From contig JBBHKE010000586.1 of NCBI GenBank assembly GCA_037447655.1, positions 1 to 64,000 on the forward strand: a stretch of 64,000 bases of DNA, in the 5' to 3' direction. The notes beneath the pieces are model-generated. The model was not told where the DNA came from. It saw only the letters and a list, made by a program, of their open reading frames with translations, and did not search any database. The translations under genes were made by a program, and so were the position numbers. This document shows, in pieces, positions 9,649 to 21,415 of the stretch (positions are counted from its first letter, which is position 1; each line of letters starts with the position of its first letter). This DNA is from Zygnema cylindricum (Eukaryota > Streptophyta > Zygnematophyceae > Zygnematales > Zygnemataceae).

Positions 9649-10892
9649 TGGCTACTTTTTTTGTTGTGGTTGTTGCTGGTAGGAGGTTTGGGGTGCTTGG
9701 TGTTGCATGAAAAGCACAAAGTATTTTGTTTTTTGGTGCCTCCTTGGACAATTTAAAGTTTTTTTTGTGTCTTAGTGGTTTTAAGGGTTTTTATAGTAAG
9801 GATTTTTAGAAAATGTGAGGCTTGTGTGTTTTAATTTACTTTTTTCTCAGGTTGTGAGATACGTTGAAGTTGTTGAATTCAGTGCGTCAAGTTAGCAAAA
9901 TTGCAAAAGTTAGCGGTCACCATCTTTGTTGAAATAGTTTTTTTTTATTGTAAAGAAAACATTTTTGGTAAAAATTGTTGCCATTTCGGCCTCTATTAGT
10001 TTCCTTTAGATGAGACAAGCATCTAATGGATATATTATTTGTTTGGGTTTGAGAAATATTTAGTAGCAGGTGGTCTTTTCTGCCTATTTTTTTCATTATA
10101 TTTGAGATTGCAGGAATATGAGTACTAGTCAACTTTGAATGTATATTTGGAGGGTGGTTAATGATCGGATTTGATTTTTTATTGTTTGTTTCTTTTCTTG
10201 TGTTTTTTATTTGTTGCTGGTAAAAGAATCGACTTTTCACATGAATACAAAAAAGGAACAAAACAAATACCCACTGTGGTTTTTGATGACGAATCTACTG
10301 TAAGTTTAAATGTTTTAGCTTAATTTTGAACTGTCTAAACGTTCGTACTTGTACGAATGTACGAGACAACACACACACACATGTAATTTTAAATTATGGA
10401 ATGTAACTTGTAGTTGTTGGTGTACATAAAACATCAAAAACACGAAGTTTTTAAAGCATGCATTTTTGTCAAAAATCAAGAATTTATGTGTAAAATTGAA
10501 TTACATAAGTTGACATCTCAACACAAGCCACCAATTTCTCTCTTGATGGTAATAATGGCATGGTGGTCATTAGAGAGAGAAATTAGAAAGAGAGATTAAA
10601 GATAAATGCAACGGAATCATGGCAAAGAAGAATATGGAAGCAAAAGATAAAATAAAAAGAGGAAAAAACACAAAAAAGGAGAAGCACGGGGGAAAAAATG
10701 TTTTCTCATTATAATCGGCAAATTGGATGTACACGGCGTCCACAAAATAATTGAAGCTGCAAAAGACTACAAGGTAATGATAAAGTAGGTGGACGTCCGA
10801 GTTAAGAAAAAAAGCAACATTCCTTTCATGGAATCTATGATGAAAGAATCCCTAATGTACAATGAATATTGTGAAGGTACCTTTGATGTATG
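9649..10892. other. Intergenic, no recognised gene
   Basis: AT-rich sequence with a short (CA)n near 10370. Around 10725-10892 the plus strand reads two short open stretches (with words like GKLDVHGVHKIIEAA and MESMMKESLMYNEYCEGTFD, separated by a TAG) that look more protein-like than the surroundings. I do not recognise a family. The Copia-1 LTR cuts this off at 10893. Confidence 0.4.
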
Positions 10893-11310
10893 TATTGAAT
10901 GTGAAGTCATGGTGACAAATAAAGTGGAAGGGAAAGTGGACAAAAAAGTTCTGTTTTTGATAAAAAAAAAAAAAACAGTATGTAAAAAAAAAGAAAAGAC
11001 AAGCTTAATAGGGAAAATATCTCGAGAGTGAACTCTCGAGAACTAGATGTACTCTCCTTTTCTGAAGAGGCACTTGACCTTTCGGCCAAGAGACACGGTC
11101 AAGATTTATAAACAGATCTTGACCCAGAATCTAATCACGTAGAAATCTATTGACTGTAGAACCTAGAAAGACAGAATTATAGCAATCCCAGATACTACAA
11201 CAGACTGCTCAATTACAGAATATCGATATCCTAGAAGACAGAATTCAGAATTTTGATATTTATAAACATTGTCAGAAAACTAGCTTCTATCAAAGACTAC
11301 TTTTCTAACA
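10893..11310 (-). repeat. 3' LTR of Copia-1
   Basis: Direct repeat of 15537-15947. It starts TGTTAGAAAAGTAG on the minus strand and shares a short inverted repeat CTCGAGAGTG...CTCTCGAG (11022-11040). The last bases before the flank read CAATA on the minus strand in both copies, so the LTR may end CAATA rather than the usual CA. Confidence 0.85.
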
Positions 11311-11323
11311 CCCCTTCTCTTTG

Positions 11324-12220
11324 TTAGAAGGAAAGACCAGCAGAAGCTCGATGTAATTCGAACTGAGGTCGATGAAGAGACTTGGTAAGGAAGTCCGCCA
11401 TCTGGAGAGAACTCTGGCAATATTTGAAGGTGAGAGTTCCAACAGCAATAGTTTCCCGAGTAAAGTGAAATTGAATGTGTATGTGCTTGGTTTGTCGGTG
11501 ATGAACCGGATTGCTCATTAGAGCTAGGGCACCTTGGGAGTCACAGAATATCTGAGTTGGGGAGATCTGTGGAAATTGAAGGTTTGCAAGGAGAGATCGG
11601 AGCCAGATTGCTTCTTTGGCAGCATATGTCGCTGCCATATATTCAGCCTCAGTTGAGGATAAGGCAACAGAGGGTTGCTTTTTGGAGACCCACGAGACAA
11701 GAGCTCCTCCGAGTGAGAAGCAGACACCAGAGGTGGAGCGGCGGGTGTCGAGGTCTACCCCCCAGTCCGCATCGCAAAAGCCAATGAGGGTAGGAGAGAC
11801 GCCGCCAGAGAAGGTATGGCGGAGGGACTTGGTGTCTTGCAGATAGCGGAGGACTTGCTTAGCCGCCAGGAGGTGCTCAGGGGTAGGGTTAGAAACAAAC
11901 TGACTCAGCTGCCCAACCGCTACAACAATGTCAGGCCGAGTGCCAGTCATGGCATACATGAGACTGCCGACAATGGAGCGATATAAGTCATGAATATCTC
12001 CGAGGATAGGCCCACCAGAGTTTGCAATTAGGTTGGTGTTGGCATCTACTGGAGTGGAGATAGGAGTGCACTGGGACATGGAGAACCTATCTAGGACTTC
12101 AGAGATATACTTTTCCTGAGATAGGTGCAGGGTTTTGGCTGGACGGTCGCGAGAAACTAAAATGCCGAGACAATACTCTAGTTCCCCTAAATCTGTCATT
12201 GCAAAATGGGAATTCAGCAT
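11324..12220 (-). pseudogene. Copia-1 RT C-terminus and RNase H
   Basis: Open frame beginning just after the YVDD region: DLGELEYCLGI, LSQEKYISEVL, YRSIVGSLMYAMTGTRPDI, then RNase H with CDADWGVDLDTRRSTSG, STEAEYMA, CDSQGALAL and LADFLTK-like (MADFLTKSL). It ends 14 bp before the 3' LTR. Motifs are all Copia-type (RNase H after RT, integrase before RT). Confidence 0.9.
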
Positions 12221-12291
12221 GGCTTTGACTTGCAGAATTGCAGACAGAGAGGGACTGGAGAGGACAAGGTCATCGACATAAATGATGATGA

Positions 12292-13325
12292 TTATAAGGG
12301 AGTCGGCTTTACCTTTGAAGAAGATTCCAAAGTAGTCTGCAAGCTTACAGAATCCCTCACGGATACGCGAGGAGCTTGCTTCAAACCGTAGAGGGATTTG
12401 AGGAGATGACAGACAAGATGCTCAGCGCCTGGGATGATATATCCTTCGGGTTGTCGGACAAATATGTCTTCCTTCAGTGCACCATAGAGGAGCGCCGTCT
12501 GAACGTCCATTTGATGTCCGTGCCAGTCTTGAGAGGCGGCGAGGGAGAGAAGAATGCGGATTGAGACGAATTTTGCGACGGGTGCATAAGTCTCGGTGAA
12601 GTCAAGGCCCTCCCGTTGAAGAAAGCCCTTAGCAACGAATCTGGCTTTAAACCGATCCAGTGTGCCGTCAGATTTGGTCTTCACTCTAAAGACCCATTTA
12701 GAGCCGATGACCTTGCGGCCATGGGGAAGAGGTGTAAGCTCCCAAGTGCCATTTTTTTGAAGGGAGGCGAATTCCGCATCCGTCGCTGTCTTCCATTCCG
12801 CGGCATTAGGACCGGCCATGGCAGCAGCGAAAGTTGAAGGTACATCGAAAGTGGCGATGTTAGCGACGCCATGGCCTGCGCGCCGGGCTTCGATACGGGC
12901 ACTCTTCCGGAGGACAGATTGCTGAATAGGCAGAGGGGCCTCCGGAAGTGCACGCGGAATGAGGTAAGGAGGTGCAGTCAGTCTGATGGGTGAAGGGAGT
13001 AAGGATCTGAGAGGGTTCATTGGAGAGGTAAGGAGCTTGATTGGAGGGAAGGGCTGGAGGTAGTTCTGGCAAGGGTAGAGGAGGGAAGAACCAGATTGGT
13101 GTTAGAGGCGATGGGAATGGAGAGATTTGGAGGGGGAAGAACGAAAATGGGAGCTGATGTGGGAGTGGAAATCAGGGTGAGAGAGGGAGGAGGCGGAGGG
13201 GAAGGGTAAAGGAGTTTGTTGAGAAGAGGAGCTTCATCAAACGTGACGTCACGGCTAAGTTTGACTTGGCGTTCTTGAATAAGCCAGATTCGATACGCCT
13301 TGGATTGGGTCGAATAGCCGACCAA
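12292..13325 (-). pseudogene. Copia-1 integrase C-terminus and RT N-terminal half, frameshifted
   Basis: Two frames in tandem. 13325-13017 holds the integrase tail and a Pro/Ser-rich spacer. 13020-12292 holds the RT start (W-K-T-A-T-D-A-E, GSKWVFRVK, RFKARFVAKGF, DFTETYAPVAKF, Q-M-D-V-Q-T-A, YGLKQAPR). The frame is lost just after KQAPR. The Y-V-D-D box is still readable in another frame (IIIIYVDDLVLSS, near 12270). The element is therefore broken inside RT. Confidence 0.85.
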
Positions 13326-13349
13326 ATAGCCGAGTTTCGCGCGGCTACT

Positions 13350-15554
13350 CTATTTGCCGCTTGGTGTAAGATCCTTTATCCAAGCGACGCTACCGAATAT
13401 TCGGAGGTGTTCAACATTTGGTTTAGTTCTTGTCCAAACCTCGTGAGGTGTGAGGTTCGGAAGACTTGAGGTTGGACAGAGATTCCGTAAGTAGTTGGCT
13501 GTAGTCACGGATTCTCCCCAAAAAATAGTTGGGAGTCCAGCGAAGTGCAACATGGAACGGGCCATGTCTATGACAGTACGGTTGTACCGTTCTGCGACGC
13601 CGTTTTGCTGTGGTGTATGTGGCGTTGTTGTTTGGTGGGAGATTCCATGGACGGTAAGAAAAGCGGCGAATTCTGTTGAGCAAAACTCTCCGTCGTTGTC
13701 AGTTCGTAGAGTTTTGATTCGAGAATCGTGAAAATTTTCAACTTTTGCTTTAAACTGTTTGAAAGTAGCAAAGGTGTCAGATTTTCGTCGAGTCAGGTAA
13801 ATGTGACAGTAACGGGTTGCGTCATCTATAAAAGTGACGAAGTATTGAGATCCGTTATGACTAGAGACCGACATCGGTCCACATAGATCAGAATGGATAA
13901 GTTCAAGTGGTCCGTTGGATTTGGATGTACTTGAAGGAAACGACGGTCGAGGGAATTTTCCTTCAACGCAACCGGAACAAAAAGGTAGTTTTTGATTGAC
14001 CAAAGGTTCTAGTCCTGTTACAAGACCTTTGGTTAAACTGTGAAGACTGGAGCCGGATAGGTGGCCAAATCGAAGGTGCCACTTGGAGAAGGTAGTATTT
14101 GATGAAGATATCGCAATATTAGCCGATCCAATGGGCGAAAAGGACGGCAGTATGTAGATGTCGCCTTTTTTAACGCCGAATCCAACCGTAGTTTTTGTTG
14201 GGGAGAAAAATCTGACGGTATTGGATGAAAAGACGGCCGTCGCTCCTTGCTTCAAGGCCGCGCCTACGGAAAATAGATTTTTTCGTAAAGCAGGTACAAA
14301 GAGTACGTTTGAGAGAATGATGTTGGTTTTGTGGTCGGAGTCGCAAGGATTAGCAGTACGACCGATGTGAGTGGCCGTAAGAGTACTGTTGTTGCCAAGG
14401 ACGATAGGCATTGGTGGAGAGAGTGGAGACATAGAGGAGAACCAATCAGCGCGAGATGACAAGTGGTGAGATGCTCCGGAGTCGACGATCCAAGTGGATT
14501 CAGGGATGAAAGCTGGTGATGCCGTGGAGGACAACGCGAATCCATAGTCGGATTGGGTCAGAGATGGCGGCGTAAGAGCGACGTCCACCGTCGGATGGGG
14601 CATGGTCGAGTGGCCAGATGGAGGTGTAGAGTAGACTGGAGCGTATCCAGCAATTTGCGGAGAGGAGTGAACGTACGGATATGGTTGGGATAGGACAAAA
14701 GGATTGGTTGGGGAAAATTCCGTATTTCCAAATGAAACAAGACTTTCGGCCGAAGATGCTTGACCGTGGTATGATCCACGTCCCCCAGAATGACCTCGTC
14801 CACCCGTACGGCCAGATCCGCCTTGTCGATCATGCTTTCGTTTTAGTGCTGGACACACATCTATGATGTGATCCAACGCTCGACAATAGCGACAGGCGGT
14901 TGAGGAAGATTTTGACGGCCTGGGGTTGGGTGAAAAACTGGACAGAGCGACGCCTGAGTTGGTTTGAAAAGATTGTTTCATCTCTTCGTGGACAAGTCGA
15001 GCTGTCAAGGTCGGAATTGTAAGGGCAATCGGAGAGTTGTCCAGAGAGGAAATGAGGGAGGAATAATGATCCGGTAAGCCTCCCAAGATTGCGGAAATGA
15101 GATCCTCGTCAGAGATCGGGGATTTGATGCTCTTGAGTTGTCCGGCGAGCGACTTGAGATGCTGGACATAAGTTTGAATGGAATCAGTAGGCAGCTTTCG
15201 ATAAGTGTTGAGCTGACGCTTGAGAAAGAGTTTGTTCGACCAAGATTGATTCTCATATGCAGAGGTCAATAATAACCACGCATCGTGAGCAGAGGGTGCG
15301 TCGCGAACGAAGTCAATTTGAGAGGACTCAAGAGCCAGGACGAGCCGCGAGTGGGCTTCGTCGTTTCTAGCGAGCCAGAGTGTCTTGGCGGCAGCGTCAG
15401 TTGGTTCAGGTTCACTGCCGCTAATGATTGACCAAAGTTTTTCACGACGGAAGAGATGCTCAATTTGATACTTCCAGCTGTAAAAATCTGTCCCATTAAA
15501 TTTGGCAACGGAATTGGCGTTGCCAGGCCCATAACCTATTGCATGTGAAGTCAT
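13350..15554 (-). pseudogene. Copia-1 gag-protease-integrase frame
   Basis: One uninterrupted frame of about 735 codons from the ATG at 15554. In order: UBN2-type gag (VAKFNGTDFYSWKYQ, EKLWSII), a CCHC zinc knuckle (C-R-Y-C-x4-H-x4-C), aspartic protease (WIVDSGASHH), the pre-integrase zinc region (H-x3-FGHLS ... CSGCVEGK), and the integrase core with D (LIHSDLCGP), D (LRTDNDGEF) and E (QNGVAERYNRT). The frame stops at 13350 just after the integrase core and resumes in other frames, so the full polyprotein is broken. The ORF is also open upstream through the LTR to 15728. Confidence 0.9.
15522..15536 (-). promoter_or_regulatory. PBS of Copia-1, initiator tRNA-Met anticodon-arm type
   Basis: The minus strand reads GGTTATGGGCCTGGC right after the LTR. 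GGTTATGGGCC is complementary to the anticodon arm of initiator tRNA-Met (GGCCCAUAACC). This is the half-tRNA primer site known from Drosophila copia. The last four bases deviate from the plant initiator tRNA. Confidence 0.7.
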
Positions 15555-15947
15555 GGTGACAAATAGAGTGGAAGGAAAGTGGACAGAAAAGTTCTGTTTT
15601 TTATAAAAATAGAAAACTGTATAAAACAAGAAGAAAAGACAAGCTAAATAGGGAAAATATCTCGAGAGTGACCTCTCGAGAACTAGATGTACTTTCCGTT
15701 CTGAAGAGGCACTTGACCTTTCGGCCAAGAGCCACGGTCAAGATTTATAATCAGATCTTGACCAGAATCTAATCACGTAGAAATCTATTGACTGTAGAAC
15801 ATAGAAAGACAGAATTATAGCAATCCTAGATACTACAACAGACTGCTCAGTTACTGAATATCGAAATCCTAGAAGACAGAATTTAGAATTTCGATATTTA
15901 AAACATTGTCAGAAAACTAGCTTCTATCAAAGACTACTTTTCTAACA
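15537..15947 (-). repeat. 5' LTR of Copia-1
   Basis: Minus strand TGTTAGAAAAG ... CACATGCAATA, immediately followed by GGTTATGGGCC (PBS). An ATG at 15554 inside the LTR is in frame with gag (MTSHAIGYGPGN), so gag translation may begin within the LTR. Confidence 0.85.
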
Positions 15948-15952
15948 GTAAC

Positions 15953-17823
15953 TACGGACACACAGGACATGACATGACATGCCCAAGTATTGCAAAGGTA
16001 ATACACTGGAGATATTCACAATGCAGTGACCATATTCAGCTCCCGTATATGCCGAGGACAGTATTTGAATAACAATTTCAACAACATTCGTTTTAACTCG
16101 CCGAGGTCAGGTTAAGAGGCACGTATTTATGCACAGAATGATTGTAAGTACTTCCTTTGAATTCTACATCGACTGTTAGAATCAATTTTCCTCAAACATC
16201 AGGCTCAGCTAAAATGTTCATGGTAAAAAACATCTTCTCTTAGAAGGCCTTGTTGATCATCAAATTGATATTGTGCTGTATGCCGTCATGATTGATGGAA
16301 ACATTTGGTCACACACTTACTCTTCAAATTTTGCATATATGGATACATCGTATATATAACCTAATGTACAGATAGAGGGTTGAGGTACATTTCTAAATCA
16401 TAAACGGTTCATTGTATGACCTGTATCATAATTTTGACCAATCAAAATTTGCCACATGGCTAGTACAAATAAACAAAAAAAAAAAAGCACAGAAAGAATG
16501 GAAGTATGTGAAAAATATTTTTTTCCAGCTTTTCCACGCGTCTGACAGTTTTGTCGAGATTAACTCCCAAATTGGGCAAATCGCTTTACTTTTTTGGGAT
16601 GGCTAAAAAACGTTTCTCAGAATTTTCACAGGTAGTTTTAGTGTATCGCGTATTTTTTTTCTTGCGTCTATCCCAATCATTGAGCTTCGGCAGGTCTATT
16701 TTGAAAATTCATTGCGTTTTTCAAAACTTTATGAACCGGAAATGTCCCAATAGCGCCAAACCCATTATTTAAACATCAAGAATTTGCACGGAACTGGATC
16801 CAAAGTTTTGCCTGAAGCAAAATCTTAGGAATTCACTGACAAATGTCAAACGCAGTCATTAACATTCTGAATCAAGACACTTATTAAACCCTCACTATGC
16901 CAAAGAGAATGTCCGATCCACCATCGCAGTGTCAGCATTATGATAAAAATTCACCTATGAGTTACTGTAAATTGTATTGTGCGAGCACAGTAGCTAAGCT
17001 TGAAAACAATGTTCCAGTTTTTTAACTGTTCACCTATCAGATAAAACAAACATCTGACTCCATACTTGCAGTCCTCAAACTTTGAACAAAACGCAAATGG
17101 CCGACATACTTTCAGCTTTGACAATGTGTCAAAATAACCAAAATCACAGAACCGCTAACACAGCGTTTTAGTTTTCTCTTGGACATTTTACAACAGAATG
17201 TAACCAGCATTAACCTTTCAGTTACAATGCCCTGTAAGTCTACTTTAATACCTTGATTTCCTTTTTTTCTTTCCAACAGGGCTGAAATCATTCTTTCATG
17301 TTGAATCTCATTTCTTCTTTAGTGCATAAATAATCCATGGGAAACTTCTGTACTACATCAAGCCGCCTGCCAACTAAATGGCTGTAAACATTCTTCAGGC
17401 TTTCCAAAATCCATGGTTTTCTCAAGAAACACCACACTAGAAAAAATGACAGGACTTTCTAAGTAGTATGATACTGAACATTGGACGTTGGCAATAAACT
17501 TGCAATGGATTTGCAAGTCCACTAGTTAAGATACTAACAAAGGAATGATACGCAAACTGTAATTGGCGCTACCAGCACAGTAAGCATAGTAATCATACAG
17601 AAGACTGAACGATTTTGTATAAAAAAACATACATTCTTCTGTGCAACCACACTAATTAGGGGCCAGTGTCGCCAGTGATACCGAACTTGTGATTACCCTA
17701 TAATCAGTAGGCACTGAATTTGTCTGTTGCATTCAGCATTCATCGTGTATGGGCACTTCATGTAACCCTGACACTTTATGCATATAACATGCTCCTAAAA
17801 TGAGGACAGGGTTGACCACTTAC
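15953..17823. other. Non-coding stretch downstream of the Yip1-like gene
   Basis: About 1.9 kb between the Copia-1 insertion and the last recognised exon of the Yip1-like gene. I looked on the minus strand for the missing C-terminal membrane exons and saw none. It may be a long intron or 3' flank. Confidence 0.4.
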
Positions 17824-19684
17824 CGAGGTTGGAATGAACACAAAGAGAGAGTAGCCATAAAGGCACCAAAGCTGTACGAGACCCGAGGATACATGCATGT
17901 ATCTCAGGAGGAAGTAGAGGCCCACAGGAATAGCCCCGACATAACCGTAGAACATAGCTGCCGCCCAGGAAACTTTATTGATGTCATAATCCCACTTCTT
18001 CGCGGGAGAGTCACTAGTGGCATGACTAAGGTAAGCCGACAAATTGCCCAGAGCACCTGTCACGAAAATCAATGTGGTACAAATCCAGAATGGCCCATAC
18101 CTGCACAAGCAGCCAACATCTTAGCGCAGAGAAACGAATCCAGCGAGTAAACTATGCTTGAGAGTCAACTCGAGGATAAGGCAAGAAGATAACCTGCAAG
18201 TCTCTTTGAATAAGCTGTCAAACAATGCTGCTGCAAATTTATAACATACTGAGAAGCTTTGCCTAAACATCCCTCCATGCGTATATACATACATACATAC
18301 AATATGATTCCCGTGACAACTACATGATGCTGTTCCAGAAAAAAGCCAAAGAAAATGCAAAAAAATGTAGATCAAGATGCATAAGGTTGCACAGATGACA
18401 CCATTTCTTTTCTACATTTAAGAAACTAAACGATAGCGGTGTTAATGCCACAGGAAGAGACTCCAGACAGGGCTTGAAATTTACATGTCCGGGTTCAAAC
18501 TCGTTTTCTCCAAAAAATTCGACCTTGGGAAAGGCAGCAATGAATCCCGAATTCTCTCCAACACGTCAATGGTGTCCACATCAAAATATGGGCGATAGTA
18601 CGCAACTGTAAACATGCCCCACCTGCTGGAGCTCCCTTGGACTCCTGAGCTACTCTGTCCAGGTGTTGGTGTGGAGAAAGAATCTGCAACATCAAGTACC
18701 CCAGAAAAGGATGAATACTTGCAGCAACACAATCTGAAATAGCATACAGCACAACTGTAACACTGACAAGGTACAATACTGTTGAACCGGGTACAAATGG
18801 ATAAAGACCATTACAACACCATGAAACATCATACAGGAATACATCATAAAACTAAAATCTAATCGGTCTGTATATGCACTTCAAACTACTTGGAGCTGCA
18901 ATGACAAAGGTAAAATACTGTTGAACCGAGTACAAATGGAGAAAAGACGAGGCCAGCTGCTAAACTATTGATGATTGATATTTCTCAATGTGGGGTGTGT
19001 GTGCGCGTGTGAGAGAGGGAGAGGGAGGGAGAGAAAGAGGGAGAGAGAGAGAGGGGAGAGAGGAGAGATTGGGCGAGGGAAGAGGGGAGAGAGGAGAGAA
19101 ACGGATTATGGTGTTACTCACCATCCACATTTCGGGGAGGAGCTTCTGGATTTGCGAGCTTTCCAGATGAAGATCCGGCTGTTGCACCGGCAGCATAAGT
19201 CGAATCTGATAGCAAAAGTAGGAAGTAACATTCAATATGGAGTCCACACAAAAAAAAAGAATGTTATTCTAATCGCAATAATTGCTTTAAACGTGGGGTC
19301 TAAAAAAACATTGTCATTCTTTTCAAATCAACGAGGAGTCAAAATATCATTCTCATTCTAATTAAATGGTTACTGTAAACAATGCACGTGCTAAACAGTA
19401 AACACGCACATTACACGAGGTACACAAACACACACATAAATAAAGAATAGAGTGAAATGAAATAAAATAAAAATTGCAAAAGTACTCACCTTGAAATTGC
19501 AGCATGACGTCAGGTCCAGCTGCAATCTGCAAGCCATTCTCCAGAACCAGTTACCAAAAGGATCAAAGGAAAAAACTTTAAAACATATTAAAAAAAGCAA
19601 AACAAGAATAAGAAAAGATGGAGGATGAAGACTCACCGGGACAGAGCCTGTCACCTTGTCGAAAGGCTTGTCATTATCAGCCAT
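17824..19684 (-). CDS. Yip1/YIPF1-like integral membrane protein, C-terminal exon(s) not found
   Basis: Five exons, all GT-AG and in phase: 19684-19637, 19526-19490, 19205-19122, 18683-18485 and 18100-17824. They give about 215 residues starting MADNDKPFDKVT. The N-terminal third is a polar Ser/Gly/Pro cytosolic region. Then comes W-G-M-F-T-V-A-Y-Y-R-P-Y-F-D-V-D-T, then N-P-D-M-Y-G-P-F-W-I, the hallmark of Yip1 domain proteins, followed by membrane segments (ICTTLIFVTGALGNLSAYL, VSWAAAMFYGYVGAIPVGLYF, and GYSLFVFIPTS). Family knowledge: Golgi/ER proteins with five membrane spans that work with Rab GTPases in vesicle traffic. Homologues run about 270 residues, so 55-65 residues (last two spans) are missing. 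The start ATG is the first in frame and the exon 1 donor (CCG|GTGAGT) is strong. A GA-rich microsatellite (19008-19098) lies in the intron after exon 3. Confidence 0.85.
19008..19098. repeat. GA-rich microsatellite in Yip1-like intron
   Basis: Purine-only run of GAGA/GGGA units on the plus strand (CT-rich in the sense of the gene), about 20 bp from the exon 3 donor on the intron side. Confidence 0.9.
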
Positions 19685-19756
19685 GGTTTCCTTCTTGGTA
19701 TACTTGCGCTGGTGGCCACTACAAAAATGTGCGAAAAATGTTTTAGGAGACAGCAA

Positions 19757-20159
19757 TAGAAACCGAAATAGTCCAACAGAAGTTCAAAAGACACCGATCA
19801 GAACCTTAAGGGGTGTCTAGCAGAGGGAAATCATTTGGAGTGATTAACATAAGAAATTAAACGGATTCGTCATTACCGTATTTAAAGGAAGATGGGATTT
19901 AGAACTTTAGAAGCATAGTTGTTCAAATCGTATTTACACACGATTAAAACAGGCGAATAATGCGGAAAACTCGGAGAGGTTGATTTGAAACAATCGTTGG
20001 TGATTGAAAATCCGTACTATTCGGTACATGAAAGCAATTTTACATGTACAGCAGTTTGTACATTTTTCGTACAATTTCCGTCTCTTTTCGTTATAGTCCG
20101 TACATTCCCGTAAAGTTCCTGTTCAGTTTACCGGACAGAAGGTACTACGAAGTGCAAAG
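19757..20159. other. 5' flank of Yip1-like gene, grading into repeats
   Basis: No ORF of interest. 20041-20140 (repeated GTAC/CGTAC words, e.g. GTACATTTTTCGTACAATTT) is an inverted copy of 27430-27535. An AGTTGTTCAAATCG word at 19918 recurs at 27248. Confidence 0.4.
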
Positions 20160-20613
20160 TACACCGCCAATCGTTATTAGCGTTGTGTACGCTAATTCAG
20201 TCCCGCTTTTTTTTTTATTATTCTCAAATAGAATTATCCATACTATTTAAAAAAAACCTAATTCCTAATTAGAATAGACGATTTCTTCGAAAATTTTCAA
20301 ATTCCCAATTAGCGTAAACCACGCTAATTATTCGTAAACGCTAAAAAAACTTACACGCTAATAACGATTGGTGGTGTATCTTTTCGACAAAGTCGGTACA
20401 TATCCCAACTACACCGCGAATCGTAATTAGAGTAAAGAAAAAATTAGAGTAAAAAAAGAGAAAAAATTAATTAGAGTTATGAACTCTAATTTGTATGATA
20501 TAACTTTTTCAAAAAGAATTATACTCTAATTTTTTTAAGTACACCGCGAATCGTAATTAGAGTCAATTACTCTAATTCGGTCGCTCGAAATTTTGACTCT
20601 ATCACATCAAATA
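20160..20613. repeat. Duplicated 454-bp MITE block, copy 1
   Basis: Nearly identical to 24494-24946; by eye I see only a one-base difference in a T run. The block starts exactly at the TA plus TIR of element C (20162). It runs through the left part of element D (from 20412) and the left end of element F (from 20542), then stops abruptly after CACATCAAATA. The flanks on both sides differ from those of copy 2. Confidence 0.85.
20162..20376. mobile_element. TA-flanked TIR element C, 215 bp, copy 1
   Basis: Left end CACCGCCAATCGTTATTAGC; right end inverted CACCACCAATCGTTATTAGC. TA flanks at 20160-20161 and 20377-20378. Non-coding. Confidence 0.8.
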
Positions 20614-21413
20614 CACGTATATTGGTTTTTATATCTGATAGTTGCAATTGAAAGGTAAGATTCTCAACTTCCAATTGACGGTCTCAAATTGAAAATCATA
20701 CATGAGTGTACGGAGAAAAAGATGTCTTAAGTGGCGAAAAAATTATCAACACTAATAGCGATACACGTTGTACTTGCCATCAAAATACGCCCAAAGATAG
20801 TCAAAAGAAATCCTTTTTATAGATCTTTTGTTTGATACCATTATTGACGTTTTTCATCGCAAGAATTGTGAGATAGACGAGGTACTGTGGCTGGAGAGGG
20901 AGAGAGAGAGAGGCGCATTCATTAACTTCGCTTTTGCGAAATGGCATCTGTTAGTCGAGACCCCCTCCACGGCCCCTGTACCGAAAAAAACGCACGTTAA
21001 AAGTCACGCATAGACTGTAAACGTGCAGTGGGTTCTTTTTTTGGTACTTCGCGCACAAAAATTGTCAAAAACTTCCGACATGTGCATAAACATCTGCCTA
21101 TTCGCTCACCTCATGGAACTTTATTTAAAATCAACTCGCGAGGTTATTTTATATAAAGTTTGAAGATGAGCTAGAAGGAGGAGAAAGTGGGTCGAACCGT
21201 GCTAGACAGCAAACTGCATCGCGCTAGATGACAAACCGTAGTACACATAAAGTTTCAAGGTAACGCAACTTGTACGGTGGTGATTTCAATTTTTTGGTAC
21301 AGCTGCGGATTTTCTCGTTTTTTTCTAAGTTATGGAGGAAAACGACATAAAATAACTGTAACTTTAGCACATGGGAAAGTTCCCTAAGTTTCGTACTAAA
21401 GATAAAGCAAGAG
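20614..21413. repeat. Repeat remnants
   Basis: 20614-20773 is the right half of a long-TIR element like 21416-22314 (shared GTGTACGGAGAAAAAGATGT, TTAAGTGGCGAAAAAA). Its uninterrupted TTAAGTGGCG is the empty version of the site filled at 21593. 21190-21390 is an inverted diverged copy of 1860-2060. Nothing coding. Confidence 0.5.
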
Positions 21414-21415
21414 TA

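Larger units (their letters stand above)
10893..15947 (-). mobile_element. Copia-1: complete but decayed Copia retrotransposon
   Basis: Two direct LTRs (10893-11310 and 15537-15947) flank PBS, gag, protease, integrase, RT and RNase H in Copia order on the minus strand. A purine-rich tract (AAAGAGAAGGGG on the minus strand, 11311-11322) abuts the 3' LTR. The flanking 5-mers GTATG (10888-10892) and GTAAC (15948-15952) agree at three of five bases, so the TSD is not convincing. LTRs differ at many positions and indels and the ORF has frameshifts, so the copy is old and inactive. Confidence 0.9.

Noticed and set aside
15522-15728. Gag of Copia-1 starting at the ATG at 15728
   Set aside because: That ATG is inside the LTR and the extra residues (MAERSSASSERK...) show no gag similarity; the ATG at 15554 fits better, though a longer product is possible.
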